Part shown: piece by piece, positions 1 to 6,289 of the stretch
Numbering within the stretch: the stretch's first letter is position 1
Layout: each line of letters begins with the position of its first letter
NCBI GenBank assembly: GCA_964471435.1
Contig: CAYYGA010000058.1
Coordinates: 1-8,818 of the forward strand
DNA: 8,818 bases
Direction of reading: 5' to 3'
Origin: Facklamia sp964471435
Lineage (GTDB): Bacteria; Bacillota; Bacilli; Lactobacillales; Aerococcaceae
Translations under genes and position numbers: made by a program
Notes under the pieces: generated by a model
Database searches by the model: none
What the model saw: only the letters and a program-made list of their open reading frames with translations
Told to the model about the DNA's origin: nothing

Positions 1-143
1 GTAAACCTTCAGGAACTACCGAAGGTAAGGCTGGTTTGCCAAAAACAGGTGAACAAAATCAATTTATTAGTTTATTACTTTCCATTCTATTTATTTTAGT
101 TGGAGTAGGCTTAGTTATTTTCAAACATATTAGATTTAAATAG
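1..143 (+). CDS. LPXTG cell-wall-anchored surface protein, C-terminal end (5' truncated by window)
   Basis: Only the last 46 complete codons are present; the frame enters at base 3 and stops with TAG at 141-143. A short Gly/Thr/Ser-rich linker is followed by the sortase signal LPKTGE, a hydrophobic segment of about 19 residues (ISLLLSILFILVGVGLVIF) and a basic tail KHIRFK. This is the complete tripartite sorting signal that sortase A cleaves between Thr and Gly to attach a protein to peptidoglycan. The function of the missing ectodomain (adhesin, enzyme or other) cannot be told. The gene converges on an Mga-like regulator and shares a bidirectional terminator with it. Mga-family proteins often control surface proteins, so a regulatory link is possible but is inference. 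Confidence 0.9.
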   Translation, partial: KPSGTTEGKAGLPKTGEQNQFISLLLSILFILVGVGLVIFKHIRFK

Positions 144-187
144 GAAGGTTAAATGAAAATAACTTTCAAGAAGCTAATTTAGATTAA

Positions 188-242
188 GAAAAAAATCCAG
201 TATCAGAGGTGATTTACATCAACACTGATACTGGATTTTTAT
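188..242. terminator. Bidirectional rho-independent terminator between convergent genes
   Basis: Bases 191-206 and 225-240 are perfect inverted complements (16 bp, core ATCCAGTATCAG) around an 18-nt loop, in which TGA/TCA can pair further. The + strand continues into a T-rich run (to 247). The minus strand reads into a T-run made by the A-run at 188-195. The hairpin therefore can end both the LPXTG gene (48 nt after its stop) and the Mga-like gene (about 55 nt after its stop). Confidence 0.9.
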
Positions 243-295
243 TTTTTCCCAAAGACTACAACAATAAATCATCATGAACTCTAAAGATTACATCT

Positions 296-1813
296 TTATA
301 GACTGTGAATTAATTCCTGCGAGTGAACCGTTGTGAATTGAGGTTTTTTAGCTTTGGTTATCTTATCAATTATTTTTTTTATACTCACGCTATCCAGATA
401 GGTTGGGAAATGATTAATGATATAAGTTTCGGTATTCACTAATTCTGGTAAATTAAAAGTACTGATAATTAAATCATGTTGCATTTTTTCCAGAATCTCT
501 TTTGAAATTTTTTGACCTTTATACACTTCTATTTTAGCTATTTCCCCTAATTCAAAAAGTAAGGAATTTCGCAGCATTTCTGCATGGGAAAAATGCTCAT
601 CACTTAAAATCAATATGCTGACTTGACGATATTTTTTATATAAGTTGGGCAAAAGATTTTCCCAAAAAGTAAATAAAGTATAAATTAACTTATTAATTTT
701 ATCTTCATCCAAATCTTTTTTTAACAACAGTCTGAATTCTACAATCGCAGCATAAAACTTTTGGTATAGCCATGGCGTTTCTTGATTTAAAATTTGCACA
801 AAATACTTGTATCGATTGTATAGAATATATTTACTAGTTGGATCCACTTCTTCAATTGAAGTTGTTCCGGTCAGGCTGAATAAAAGTTCTTCTATATTAA
901 CTGGAACATCCAGTTGATGAGAAAGCTCTTCTAAAAAACTTTCCATAAAAGTCATCGCTTGGTCCATCTCATTATTTTGTCTTCTCATTTCCATCATCTT
1001 TTTTTTATTATAAATATCACCTAAGTGAATATAGGGGTGATAGACTTGATGATAAAATTCCGGACTTCTTTTCCCAGAAAGTCTTTGAAGGGGAGAACTA
1101 ACAAAGCTAACCACATTCAAAATAATATTCATTAAACCGCCTTGGTGTTGTCCTGTTTCGATTAAATAGCCTTGATTATAACGGTAGGAATTCACCATGA
1201 CAACCAATTTAATCGATTCATAAAAAGCAAAATCTATTGGCATATCACTTGGCAGTAATGCTAATACTTTATCAAACCTTTGATTAATCTCAGCTTCACT
1301 CCTATCTTTAAAAGGCCATTCGAGTACAGTACTGGTTTCTTTGAAGTAGGCACAGTAATAATTGCGAATAAATAATTCATCACCTACCAATTTACAAGGA
1401 TTAGTTTCTACTAAAGAATGATGAGGAGAAAAGTATTCATTGATGTGATTAATGGACCGATAAATAGTAGAAGGGCTGGCATGTAATATTTCTGATAAAT
1501 CTTCAATTGAAAGAGTATCATCAAAAAAAATTTGTTCTAAAATTTGAAAAGATAAGGTCTCTTCAAGCAATTGACGATAGTAATCTTTAATATTACTTTT
1601 ATAATCCAACTGCAGCCGTATACCTTGTTGACTTGATTCAATTTGAATATTTGTACCAGCTTCCCGAAAAAAATTTACATCTTCTTTAAGAATACGGGTA
1701 GAACAATCTAATTCTTTAGCAATACTTTGTAAAGTTATCCACTCATTGGAATTTAACAATAGCTCGATAAGATCAGTTCTTCGTCTTTCATTTGATTTTA
1801 GTAGCTCTCTCAT
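296..1813 (-). CDS. Mga-family transcriptional regulator (HTH / PRD-like / EIIB-like)
   Basis: 505-residue DNA-binding regulator of the Mga/AtxA type. Two helix-turn-helix regions are visible: about residues 23-47 (WITLQSIAKELDCSTRILKE) and 101-126 (LSIEDLSEILHASPSTIYRSI). A helical PRD-like middle (about 190-395) follows, then a C-terminal region resembling PTS EIIB (about 397-480, starting VSILILSDEHFSHAEML). In the family, PRD/EIIB modules respond to sugar-PTS phosphorylation and mediate dimerisation. The frame is open upstream to 1918, but I chose the ATG at 1813 because AGAGGAGG lies 5 nt before it and the upstream extension has no ribosome site and overlaps the likely promoter. It is convergent with an LPXTG surface-protein gene and divergent from a LacI-family gene. 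The regulon is unknown; control of the neighbouring surface gene is inference. Confidence 0.85.
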   Translation of the reverse strand: MRELLKSNERRRTDLIELLLNSNEWITLQSIAKELDCSTRILKEDVNFFREAGTNIQIESSQQGIRLQLDYKSNIKDYYRQLLEETLSFQILEQIFFDDTLSIEDLSEILHASPSTIYRSINHINEYFSPHHSLVETNPCKLVGDELFIRNYYCAYFKETSTVLEWPFKDRSEAEINQRFDKVLALLPSDMPIDFAFYESIKLVVMVNSYRYNQGYLIETGQHQGGLMNIILNVVSFVSSPLQRLSGKRSPEFYHQVYHPYIHLGDIYNKKKMMEMRRQNNEMDQAMTFMESFLEELSHQLDVPVNIEELLFSLTGTTSIEEVDPTSKYILYNRYKYFVQILNQETPWLYQKFYAAIVEFRLLLKKDLDEDKINKLIYTLFTFWENLLPNLYKKYRQVSILILSDEHFSHAEMLRNSLLFELGEIAKIEVYKGQKISKEILEKMQHDLIISTFNLPELVNTETYIINHFPTYLDSVSIKKIIDKITKAKKPQFTTVHSQELIHSL

Positions 1814-1873
1814 GACTGCCTCCTCTAGAAAACTAAAAAAATATTCACTAACAAGTATAAAGTATTTAATAAG

Positions 1874-1882
1874 ATTATGCCA
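1874..1882 (-). promoter_or_regulatory. Candidate extended -10 promoter of the Mga-like gene
   Basis: The minus strand reads TGGCATAAT, matching an extended -10 (TGnTATAAT) at 8 of 8 defined bases except C for the first T. No good -35 box lies at the right distance. Start of transcription would be near 1867, giving a leader of about 54 nt to the ATG at 1813. Confidence 0.35.
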
Positions 1883-1982
1883 TAACCCTGAAGAAAGTAC
1901 TTTTTTAATTCTTAACAAAGTATCTTTAATATTTTTATTTGATTTTAAAGTTGAACCTATAGAATATGGTAAATATTAGTGA

Positions 1983-2022
1983 TTGACATTACTGCATATA
2001 AATGTTAAATTTAATATATAAT
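1983..2022 (+). promoter_or_regulatory. Sigma-A promoter region of the LacI-family gene
   Basis: A perfect -35 TTGACA at 1983-1988 is followed after 17 bp by an extended -10 TGtTAAATT (hexamer 2006-2011). A perfect TATAAT at 2017-2022 lies slightly further on, but it has only a weak -35 (TGCATA, 1993-1998). Transcription would start near 2018 or near 2029. I cannot decide between the two -10 elements by eye. Confidence 0.6.
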
Positions 2023-2030
2023 TGTAACCG
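2023..2030 (+). promoter_or_regulatory. Possible second operator half-site
   Basis: TGTAACCG repeats, on the opposite strand, one complete arm of the palindrome at 2056-2069. Its centre lies about 33 bp upstream of the palindrome centre, close to three helical turns. It overlaps or abuts the candidate transcription start. The other arm (CTATGCA) is poorly conserved, so this may be a weak auxiliary site or chance. Confidence 0.3.
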
Positions 2031-2055
2031 CTATGCATATTTTTTTGAACAGTCT

Positions 2056-2069
2056 TGTGACCGGTTACA
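2056..2069 (+). promoter_or_regulatory. LacI-family palindromic operator (also fits the cre consensus)
   Basis: TGTGACCGGTTACA is a palindrome with a central CG, 12 of 14 bases symmetric, lying in the leader 19 bp before the start codon. This is the form of operators bound by LacI-family repressors, so autoregulation is likely. It also fits the catabolite-response consensus TGWNANCGNTNWCA at every position, so CcpA could bind it instead or as well. Confidence 0.7.
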
Positions 2070-2088
2070 CTTTTAAGGAGCTACGACT

Positions 2089-3084
2089 ATGAATATTAAA
2101 CAAATAGCCGATTTAGCGGGAGTTTCTGTTGCCACGGTTTCAAGAGTGATTAATAATAGTCCGCGTGTAAGTAAAAAGACACGGGAGAAGGTTCTCGAAA
2201 TTATGGAGGAACACCATTATGTGCCCTCCAGTATTGCCCGCAACCTTAGTTTAAAAAAATCAACTCATGTGGCTGTAATTGTTCCGGATATTACAAACTC
2301 CTTTTTCTCAGAAGTCATTCAAGGATTTTCTAAAATTTTATATGAAAAAGGGTACAATCTTTTGTTAATGAACTCTGATGAAGACGTAAAAATTCAACAT
2401 GCCCATCTTCAATCTGTATTAGAGCAACAAGTCGCTGGTTTAATCATGACGCCGGTTGCCTTTAATGATGAGCAGTCCAAAAAATTACTTCTCATGTTAC
2501 AAGGTAAAAATGTCCCCATTGTTTTTATTGACCGTAATATTGATGATTTTACTACTGATGGTATTTATATTGATAACTATATGGGAACTTTTGAAGCGAC
2601 AGAGCTGATGATAAAAAAGGGGCATAAAAAGCTTGGAATTATTACCGGTCCAGAAGATAATAAACCTGCTATCGACCGCTATCAAGGGTATTTAGATGCT
2701 TTGGAAAAACATGATCTTGAAGTTAATTTTGATCATGTAACCAAAGGCGACTTTAAAATGCAGAGTGGCTACGATGGTATGAAATATCTGGTAGAAAACA
2801 CAACAGCACAGCCTGAAGCTCTTGTCATCTCAAATAACACCATGAGTTTAGGTGCAATAAAATACCTAACAGAACAAAATATCCCTCTTCAAAAAATCGA
2901 AATCGTAGCTTTTGATAATATCGAACTAGTCGAATGGTTTAATATTCCGATTTCCTATGTAAAGCCCCCAACACTTAAAATGGGTGAAATAGGTGCAAAT
3001 ATCTTGCTGGATAAAATTTCAAATCCTTTAAATAAAACACCTGAAAACGTGGTCTTAAGCGCGGAATTGATTGTTAAAGGATAA
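2089..3084 (+). CDS. LacI-family sugar-responsive transcriptional repressor (RbsR-like)
   Basis: 331 residues, normal for the family. The N-terminus is a classic LacI helix-turn-helix (residues 3-24, IKQIADLAGVSVATVSRVIN), with the hinge helix around 46-54 (PSSIARNLS). A periplasmic-binding-protein-type effector domain runs from about 59 to 331, with typical ligand-pocket motifs: PDITNSFF (66-73), IDRN (147-150), DRYQGY (196-201) and FDN (275-277). The pattern is closest to RbsR-like pentose regulators, but I cannot name the effector. AAGGAG at 2075-2080, 8 nt before the ATG, fixes the start. The operator at 2056-2069 suggests autoregulation. No sugar transport or metabolic gene adjoins it; downstream is a long gene-free stretch, so its targets lie elsewhere or it acts on that stretch. 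Confidence 0.9.
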   Translation: MNIKQIADLAGVSVATVSRVINNSPRVSKKTREKVLEIMEEHHYVPSSIARNLSLKKSTHVAVIVPDITNSFFSEVIQGFSKILYEKGYNLLLMNSDEDVKIQHAHLQSVLEQQVAGLIMTPVAFNDEQSKKLLLMLQGKNVPIVFIDRNIDDFTTDGIYIDNYMGTFEATELMIKKGHKKLGIITGPEDNKPAIDRYQGYLDALEKHDLEVNFDHVTKGDFKMQSGYDGMKYLVENTTAQPEALVISNNTMSLGAIKYLTEQNIPLQKIEIVAFDNIELVEWFNIPISYVKPPTLKMGEIGANILLDKISNPLNKTPENVVLSAELIVKG

Positions 3085-3131
3085 AAGGGCATACAACAAA
3101 ACTTAATCACTGCTTATTTTAGAGAAAAATC

Positions 3132-3169
3132 CGGTTTAATCAGCAGATTATTTAAGTTACCGTTTTTTT
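3132..3169 (+). terminator. Weak candidate terminator of the LacI-family gene
   Basis: An imperfect, bulged hairpin (CGG near 3132-3134 with CCG at 3160-3162; AATC with GATT around loop AGCA near 3138-3149) is followed by seven T residues at 3163-3169. The bulges make the stem weak, but its place 50-85 nt after the stop codon is right. Confidence 0.35.
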
Positions 3170-3175
3170 AAAAAA

Positions 3176-3223
3176 TTCATACTTTTAAGTATGAAAAATC
3201 TTAAAGTGGATTACTTTAAAGTA
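3176..3223. repeat. Cluster of AAGT/ACTT inverted repeats
   Basis: TTCATACTT (3176-3184) and AAGTATGAA (3187-3195) are perfect 9-bp inverted arms. TTAAAGT (3201-3207) and ACTTTAA (3213-3219) form a second pair. TACTTTAAAGTA (3212-3223) is itself a perfect palindrome. Related 10-mers occur at 3181, 3198 and 3213, spaced 17 and 15 bp. They could be operator sites for whatever is transcribed rightwards. On the minus strand the first hairpin is followed by TTTTTT and could act as a weak terminator. Confidence 0.5.
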
Positions 3224-3224
3224 G

Positions 3225-3699
3225 GTGATAGATGATAAAAAAAGACTGTGAATAGTATAGAAAGGCTGAAGCTTGAATAAAATCCAAGAAAATATGTTTG
3301 GTGAAGCGAATCCAGTTTGACAGTTAGAAATAACTTAATAAGTGTTTTTAGTTAGCGGATTACCTTGTCTTTTAGCCGAGGTTGAGATGAAGAGTAAGTC
3401 GTGAACAGGCTTTGTAAAGTGAGAGCGATTTGAAGGTTACCAGCTATCAAGTTGTTCTTAGGCAAGATGTGAAGTTGATTTAAAAGCATGAAGGAGAGGA
3501 GGCAGTCTAATCGATGGATTTGTTTTTTTTTAGTAATGAAACGACACTTTTGGAGGGTGTATTTTCAAAACTTCAAAGATAAAGCAATCTAATATTAGTG
3601 GCAATCAGACATATGTTCCAGCTTTCTTTTCAAAGGCATATAAGAAAATATTTTAATTTATTTCAACTTGTTCTACTTAGAGTAGAATAAGTTTTTTTT
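3225..3699 (+). ncRNA. Candidate large non-coding RNA (5' end uncertain)
   Basis: A purine-rich stretch, dense in stop codons on both strands, that ends in a strong rho-independent terminator not explained by any protein gene. Local structure includes an AGTTA-GAAA-TAACT hairpin with a GNRA tetraloop (3322-3335), enclosed by a possible AATCC/GGATT pairing (3309-3313 with 3357-3361). CCAAG/TTTGG (3284-3301) and CTTT/AAAG (3622-3635) hairpins are also possible. I do not find the conserved cores of RNase P, tmRNA or SRP RNA. Size and the 3' terminator recall the ornate large RNAs of Firmicutes (ROOL, GOLLD, OLE), but I cannot match it to any of them. No convincing promoter was located. Alternatives: a long 3' UTR of the LacI-family transcript, or heavily decayed coding DNA. 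Confidence 0.35.
3665..3699 (+). terminator. Strong rho-independent terminator (orphan, + strand)
   Basis: AACTTGTTCTACT (3665-3677) pairs with AGTAGAATAAGTT (3681-3693) over 13 positions, one of them a G-U pair, with a 3-nt loop. Eight T residues end the structure (3692-3699). The minus strand lacks a T-run after the stem, so the direction is rightward. No protein gene lies upstream within 580 bp, which implies a transcript in that gap. Confidence 0.85.
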
Positions 3700-3913
3700 A
3701 TATTTTCTTTTCAGGTGATTCAAGGGGTAGGTATTTGATTATTCAGTCATTAAATCGAAGGAGCTGAAGAGATTAAAGTTATTTTTTAGTTCGAAAAGAG
3801 AGTAAATAAAGATGCTTAACTAATAGTATGTTTTTTCTAGTATTGAACGCTATATTCTAGAGGCAGTTAGCTTGATTAATTACCTAGAAAGTTTATATGG
3901 AAGAGAATAATAA

Positions 3914-3955
3914 ATAGGGCTGAGCAGTTTGATAGCGCTCAGCCCTGTTTTATAT
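3914..3955 (-). terminator. Terminator of the nuclease-like gene (possibly bidirectional)
   Basis: AGGGCTGAGC (3916-3925) and GCTCAGCCCT (3937-3946) are a perfect, GC-rich 10-bp stem with an 11-nt loop. On the minus strand it lies 12 nt after the stop codon and is followed by the T-rich ATTTATTATT. The + strand side is followed by GTTTTATATT, so it may also stop rightward transcription. Confidence 0.85.
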
Positions 3956-3958
3956 TAT

Positions 3959-4801
3959 TTAATCTTCCCAGCCACACAGAGTGTAGCCTTGATTTTGTGC
4001 ATCAGTCAATGTTATTTCTGCGACGCTGTTTGCATTATTAAGTCTACGACAACCGGCATGAAAATGGTACTTTGTTCCAGAATTAGGAGCTATGTATACC
4101 ATTTGGGCTACTACTTCCGGTTCCGATATTTCTTCAAAGTAAGACTCATTTGATTCTTCTGCTTCAATGGAGCCTGAAATAGAAGGGGAGGAGGATTCAG
4201 GAGCAGCTGTCCCATCTACTAATTCTGCATTAGCAAGATATTGACTGTCTCCATCATTCCATACATTATAATTATTTCGTTTAGCATAATCAGCCGAAGC
4301 AAAGATAGCGTCAATATATTTATCATCTAAATCTTCATCTTCGATATAGCGAGGGATTGCGTAACCTTCGGTGACTAGTACTTCTTGAAGAAGGACTTCG
4401 TCCAGCCAAATATATACCCACTCACCTTTTTTCCAACTGCTGAAGGATTGATCGTATTCAATTTCAATTTTATCTGCTTGCTCAAATAATTCTTCAACTC
4501 GCAATTTAGCTTCTTCGGCATAAGCTTCCTTAGCTTTGATAGCCGGTGAATCCATCATTAATGGAAGTGCCGTTATTTCTGCTTTGGCCGCATCATCTAT
4601 ATCAAGTACAAAATTATAATGGTCACCTTCTAAGACAGTAAATTCTTTAACGACCACTAATTCTGATGCCAATTTTTTATCGGCTAAGAGAGGGTAACCT
4701 AAAGATTCTTCATTCACTAAAGCTTCGACATTTACAAAGGATACATTAAGAGTAAGGAACAGCGATAGAAGGGACAACAGTAACTATTTCATTTTTTTCA
4801 T
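3959..4801 (-). pseudogene. Secreted SNase-like (thermonuclease-family) protein, interrupted by an amber stop at codon 6
   Basis: From the ATG at 4801 (ribosome site GGGGAG, 8 nt upstream) the frame reads M-K-K-M-K, then TAG (4784-4786), then LLLSLLSLFLTLNVSFVNVEA and about 250 further intact codons: 280 codons in all. One base change (AAG to TAG) would explain the stop and would restore a typical Sec signal peptide (cleavage near residue 27). Residues about 48-183 resemble staphylococcal-nuclease-family proteins (EGD near the start, KIEIEYD, WVYIWLDEVLLQEVLVTEGYA, ending NVW). By eye, the positions of nuclease Arg35, Glu43 and Arg87 are not conserved. An acidic, Ser-rich linker (about 184-232) leads to a C-terminal module (235-280, YHFHAGCRRL and LCGWED) with two Cys, as in other secreted Firmicutes proteins. 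A TTG at 4777 could restart, but it has no ribosome site and would lose the basic n-region. A sequencing error is possible. Confidence 0.75.
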
Positions 4802-4828
4802 TTTGATTTCTCCCCGGCTATAGTATTT

Positions 4829-4842
4829 TGTTAACACTTTCA
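4829..4842 (-). promoter_or_regulatory. Candidate cre (CcpA) site at the nuclease-like gene's start of transcription
   Basis: The minus strand reads TGAAAGTGTTAACA, matching TGWNANCGNTNWCA at 13 of 14 positions (T for the central C). It covers about +1 to +14 of the predicted transcript, a normal position for carbon catabolite repression. The one mismatch is in the core CG, which lowers confidence. Confidence 0.4.
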
Positions 4843-4848
4843 CTTACT

Positions 4849-4877
4849 ATTGTAGTGTAAAATATAACATTTGTCAT
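4849..4877 (-). promoter_or_regulatory. Sigma-A promoter of the nuclease-like gene
   Basis: On the minus strand, -35 ATGACA (4872-4877) and -10 TACAAT (4849-4854) are each one base from consensus and are separated by 17 bp. Transcription would start near 4842, 41 nt before the ATG at 4801. A 6-bp inverted repeat (TAACAT at 4865-4870, ATGTTA at 4876-4881) overlaps the -35 box and could be an operator. Confidence 0.7.
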
Positions 4878-4909
4878 GTTAATTTTATAAAGTCCAACTT
4901 TTACATAAT

Positions 4910-4946
4910 AAAAAAGCTTCGATCAAATATATTGATCAAAGCTTTT
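4910..4946 (-). terminator. Terminator of the ureohydrolase-yjiH-rpoN operon
   Basis: Bases 4912-4926 and 4932-4946 are inverted complements at 14 of 15 positions (AAAAGCTT, one mismatch, GATCAA) with a 5-nt loop. On the minus strand the stem ends in six T residues (4910-4915). It begins 8 nt after the rpoN stop codon and lies upstream of the nuclease-like gene's promoter, so it separates the two units. Confidence 0.85.
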
Positions 4947-4954
4947 GATGGAGG

Positions 4955-6265
4955 CTATATGAAAATTTTTCGTTTTTGTTTATTTTCAATACCAAGTTCT
5001 TCACGGTATTTAGCAATTGTTCTTCTAGAAATAGTAATGCCTTTTTCACTAATTTTTTCAGTGATTTTATTGTCACTTAAAGGCTTAGCTTTATCTTCAG
5101 CAGAGATTATTTGTTCAATATAGGAATAAACTGTATTTTTTGTTGTGTTTTGATTTAAACTAAGACTTTCACTAAATAAACCTTTGATTTCAAGCAGGCC
5201 AGAAGGCGTGTATAAAAATTTGCCTTTGATAGCCCGACTAACCGTTGACTCATTAATATCGAAATGTTCTGCCAAATCTTTTTGTGTTAATGGTTTTAAA
5301 TGTTTTGGTCCTTTAAGGAAATAATCTTGTTGAAAATTAACTAAGTAAGTAATTACTTTTCTAATCGAAGTTTTTCTGTTTTGAATGGAATATTGAATAT
5401 TTCTTACATCACTGGTTTTTTCTTGGATGTATTTTTTTGTTTCTAAATCTACTTGATTGTGTAGTGATTGATAGTCAGGATTTACTTTAACTTTAGGAAT
5501 TAGTTCATCATAGAATTCTATCATTAATTGTTGGTCTACAATTTTAATGATTGCTTCTGGCACGATAAATTTTGTAAATTCATTAGTAGCATAAGAAGCG
5601 CCTGGTTTAGGATTCAAACTTTTAATTGTATCTACTGCATCAATCACTTGATCTAAAGAAACTTTTAATTTTGTCTTGATCGCTTCTAATTTATTATCTG
5701 CGAGTTCTTGTAAATAATGAGAGATAATTTTAACACTTAATTTATCTTCTTTATTGAGTTGGAGTAATAGACATTCTTTTATACTCCTTGCTCCAACTCC
5801 TTTGGGTTCAAAGTTTTGAACGACTTCAAGTGCTTTAGTTATCGTATCTTCATTTATATTATAACTATTGGCTACTTCTTTTAAATCAATCCATAAATAG
5901 CCATTACTGTCTAAGAGTTCAATCAAAAGACGCGCAGCATCTTTTAATGACTGCGGTAAATCTTTTAAAGTGTTTAACTGCATCAACAAATCGTCGATTA
6001 AAGTGAGTTCATCAGAATAATAATTAAGTACGGAGTCCTGGTCCTTTTCCCCATTGAAGCGGGAAGGGCTGGTTGTTGTATACAGATTTTCTTTAACTAG
6101 AGCAGAGTTAGGACTTTGAATTTCCAATAATGGATTATTTAAAGTTTCCTCCTCTAGATAGGAAAGGACTCGTTCAATATCCCAACTCAGAATGTTAAGT
6201 GATAAATTCATTTGTTGAGAAAAAGTTAATTCAAGATTCTGTTTAAGATGCATATGTTGATGCAT
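4955..6265 (-). CDS. rpoN: RNA polymerase sigma-54 factor (RpoN/SigL)
   Basis: 436 residues, the same size class as Bacillus SigL. Region I (about 1-48) is the glutamine/leucine-rich activator-contact segment (LKQNLELTFSQQMNLSLNILSWD). The core-binding region (about 85-260) carries FEPKGVGAR (152-160) and LNPKPG (217-222). The DNA-binding part has a helix-turn-helix near 326-350 (LTQKDLAEHFDINESTVSRAI) and an RpoN box at 413-422 (SRRTIAKYRE; family consensus ARRTVAKYRE), which reads the -24 element. AGGAG 7 nt upstream supports the ATG at 6265. It lies 24 nt after the YjiH-family gene on the same strand and is followed by a terminator, so it is the last gene of the operon. Sigma-54 holoenzyme needs an ATP-driven enhancer-binding protein; none is encoded here. 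Confidence 0.97.
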   Translation of the reverse strand: MHQHMHLKQNLELTFSQQMNLSLNILSWDIERVLSYLEEETLNNPLLEIQSPNSALVKENLYTTTSPSRFNGEKDQDSVLNYYSDELTLIDDLLMQLNTLKDLPQSLKDAARLLIELLDSNGYLWIDLKEVANSYNINEDTITKALEVVQNFEPKGVGARSIKECLLLQLNKEDKLSVKIISHYLQELADNKLEAIKTKLKVSLDQVIDAVDTIKSLNPKPGASYATNEFTKFIVPEAIIKIVDQQLMIEFYDELIPKVKVNPDYQSLHNQVDLETKKYIQEKTSDVRNIQYSIQNRKTSIRKVITYLVNFQQDYFLKGPKHLKPLTQKDLAEHFDINESTVSRAIKGKFLYTPSGLLEIKGLFSESLSLNQNTTKNTVYSYIEQIISAEDKAKPLSDNKITEKISEKGITISRRTIAKYREELGIENKQKRKIFI

Positions 6266-6289
6266 ATTAACACTCCTAGTTTGTAAATA

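Larger units (their letters stand above)
3085..3958. other. Long gene-poor intergenic region
   Basis: About 870 bp with stops in all frames and no convincing protein gene. It holds, in order: a weak terminator after the LacI-family gene, a cluster of inverted repeats (3176-3223), a candidate large RNA ending at a strong terminator (to 3699), a 215-bp stretch (3700-3915) in which I see nothing definite, and the terminator of the nuclease-like gene. No tRNA, transposase remnant or CRISPR repeat was seen. Confidence 0.75.

Noticed and set aside
153..182. Nine-codon reading frame (MKITFKKLI) with an AGGAAGG ribosome-like site right after the LPXTG gene
   Set aside because: Too short to support as a gene, and directly followed by the terminator hairpin. 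It may be the leftover start of a deleted gene.
1814..1918. 35-residue N-terminal extension of the Mga-like protein
   Set aside because: No ribosome site for the upstream start and it overlaps the likely promoter. The ATG at 1813 has a strong AGAGGAGG site and gives a protein that begins at the first helix-turn-helix.
3317..3322. Perfect TTGACA in the gene-free region
   Set aside because: No -10 element at 16-18 bp, so not called as a promoter.
3488..3592. 34-codon frame starting ATG-AAG-GAG, and an overlapping 22-codon frame at 3514-3582 behind GGAGAGGAGG
   Set aside because: The first has no ribosome site and the second has an 11-nt spacing and a run of Phe codons from a T-tract. Neither resembles a known small protein; either could be a real small peptide, but the evidence is too thin.
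3225..3699. RNase P RNA, tmRNA, SRP RNA or a degenerate coding gene
   Set aside because: The conserved cores of these RNAs are not visible, and no frame on either strand gives a continuous protein-like stretch. Kept only as an unassigned RNA candidate.
3929..4153. Open frame on the + strand opposite the nuclease-like gene
   Set aside because: Shadow of the minus-strand gene: no ribosome site, and it starts inside the terminator hairpin.
4932..5123. Open frame on the + strand opposite the 3' end of rpoN
   Set aside because: Shadow of rpoN overlapping its terminator. The minus-strand protein is a clear family match.
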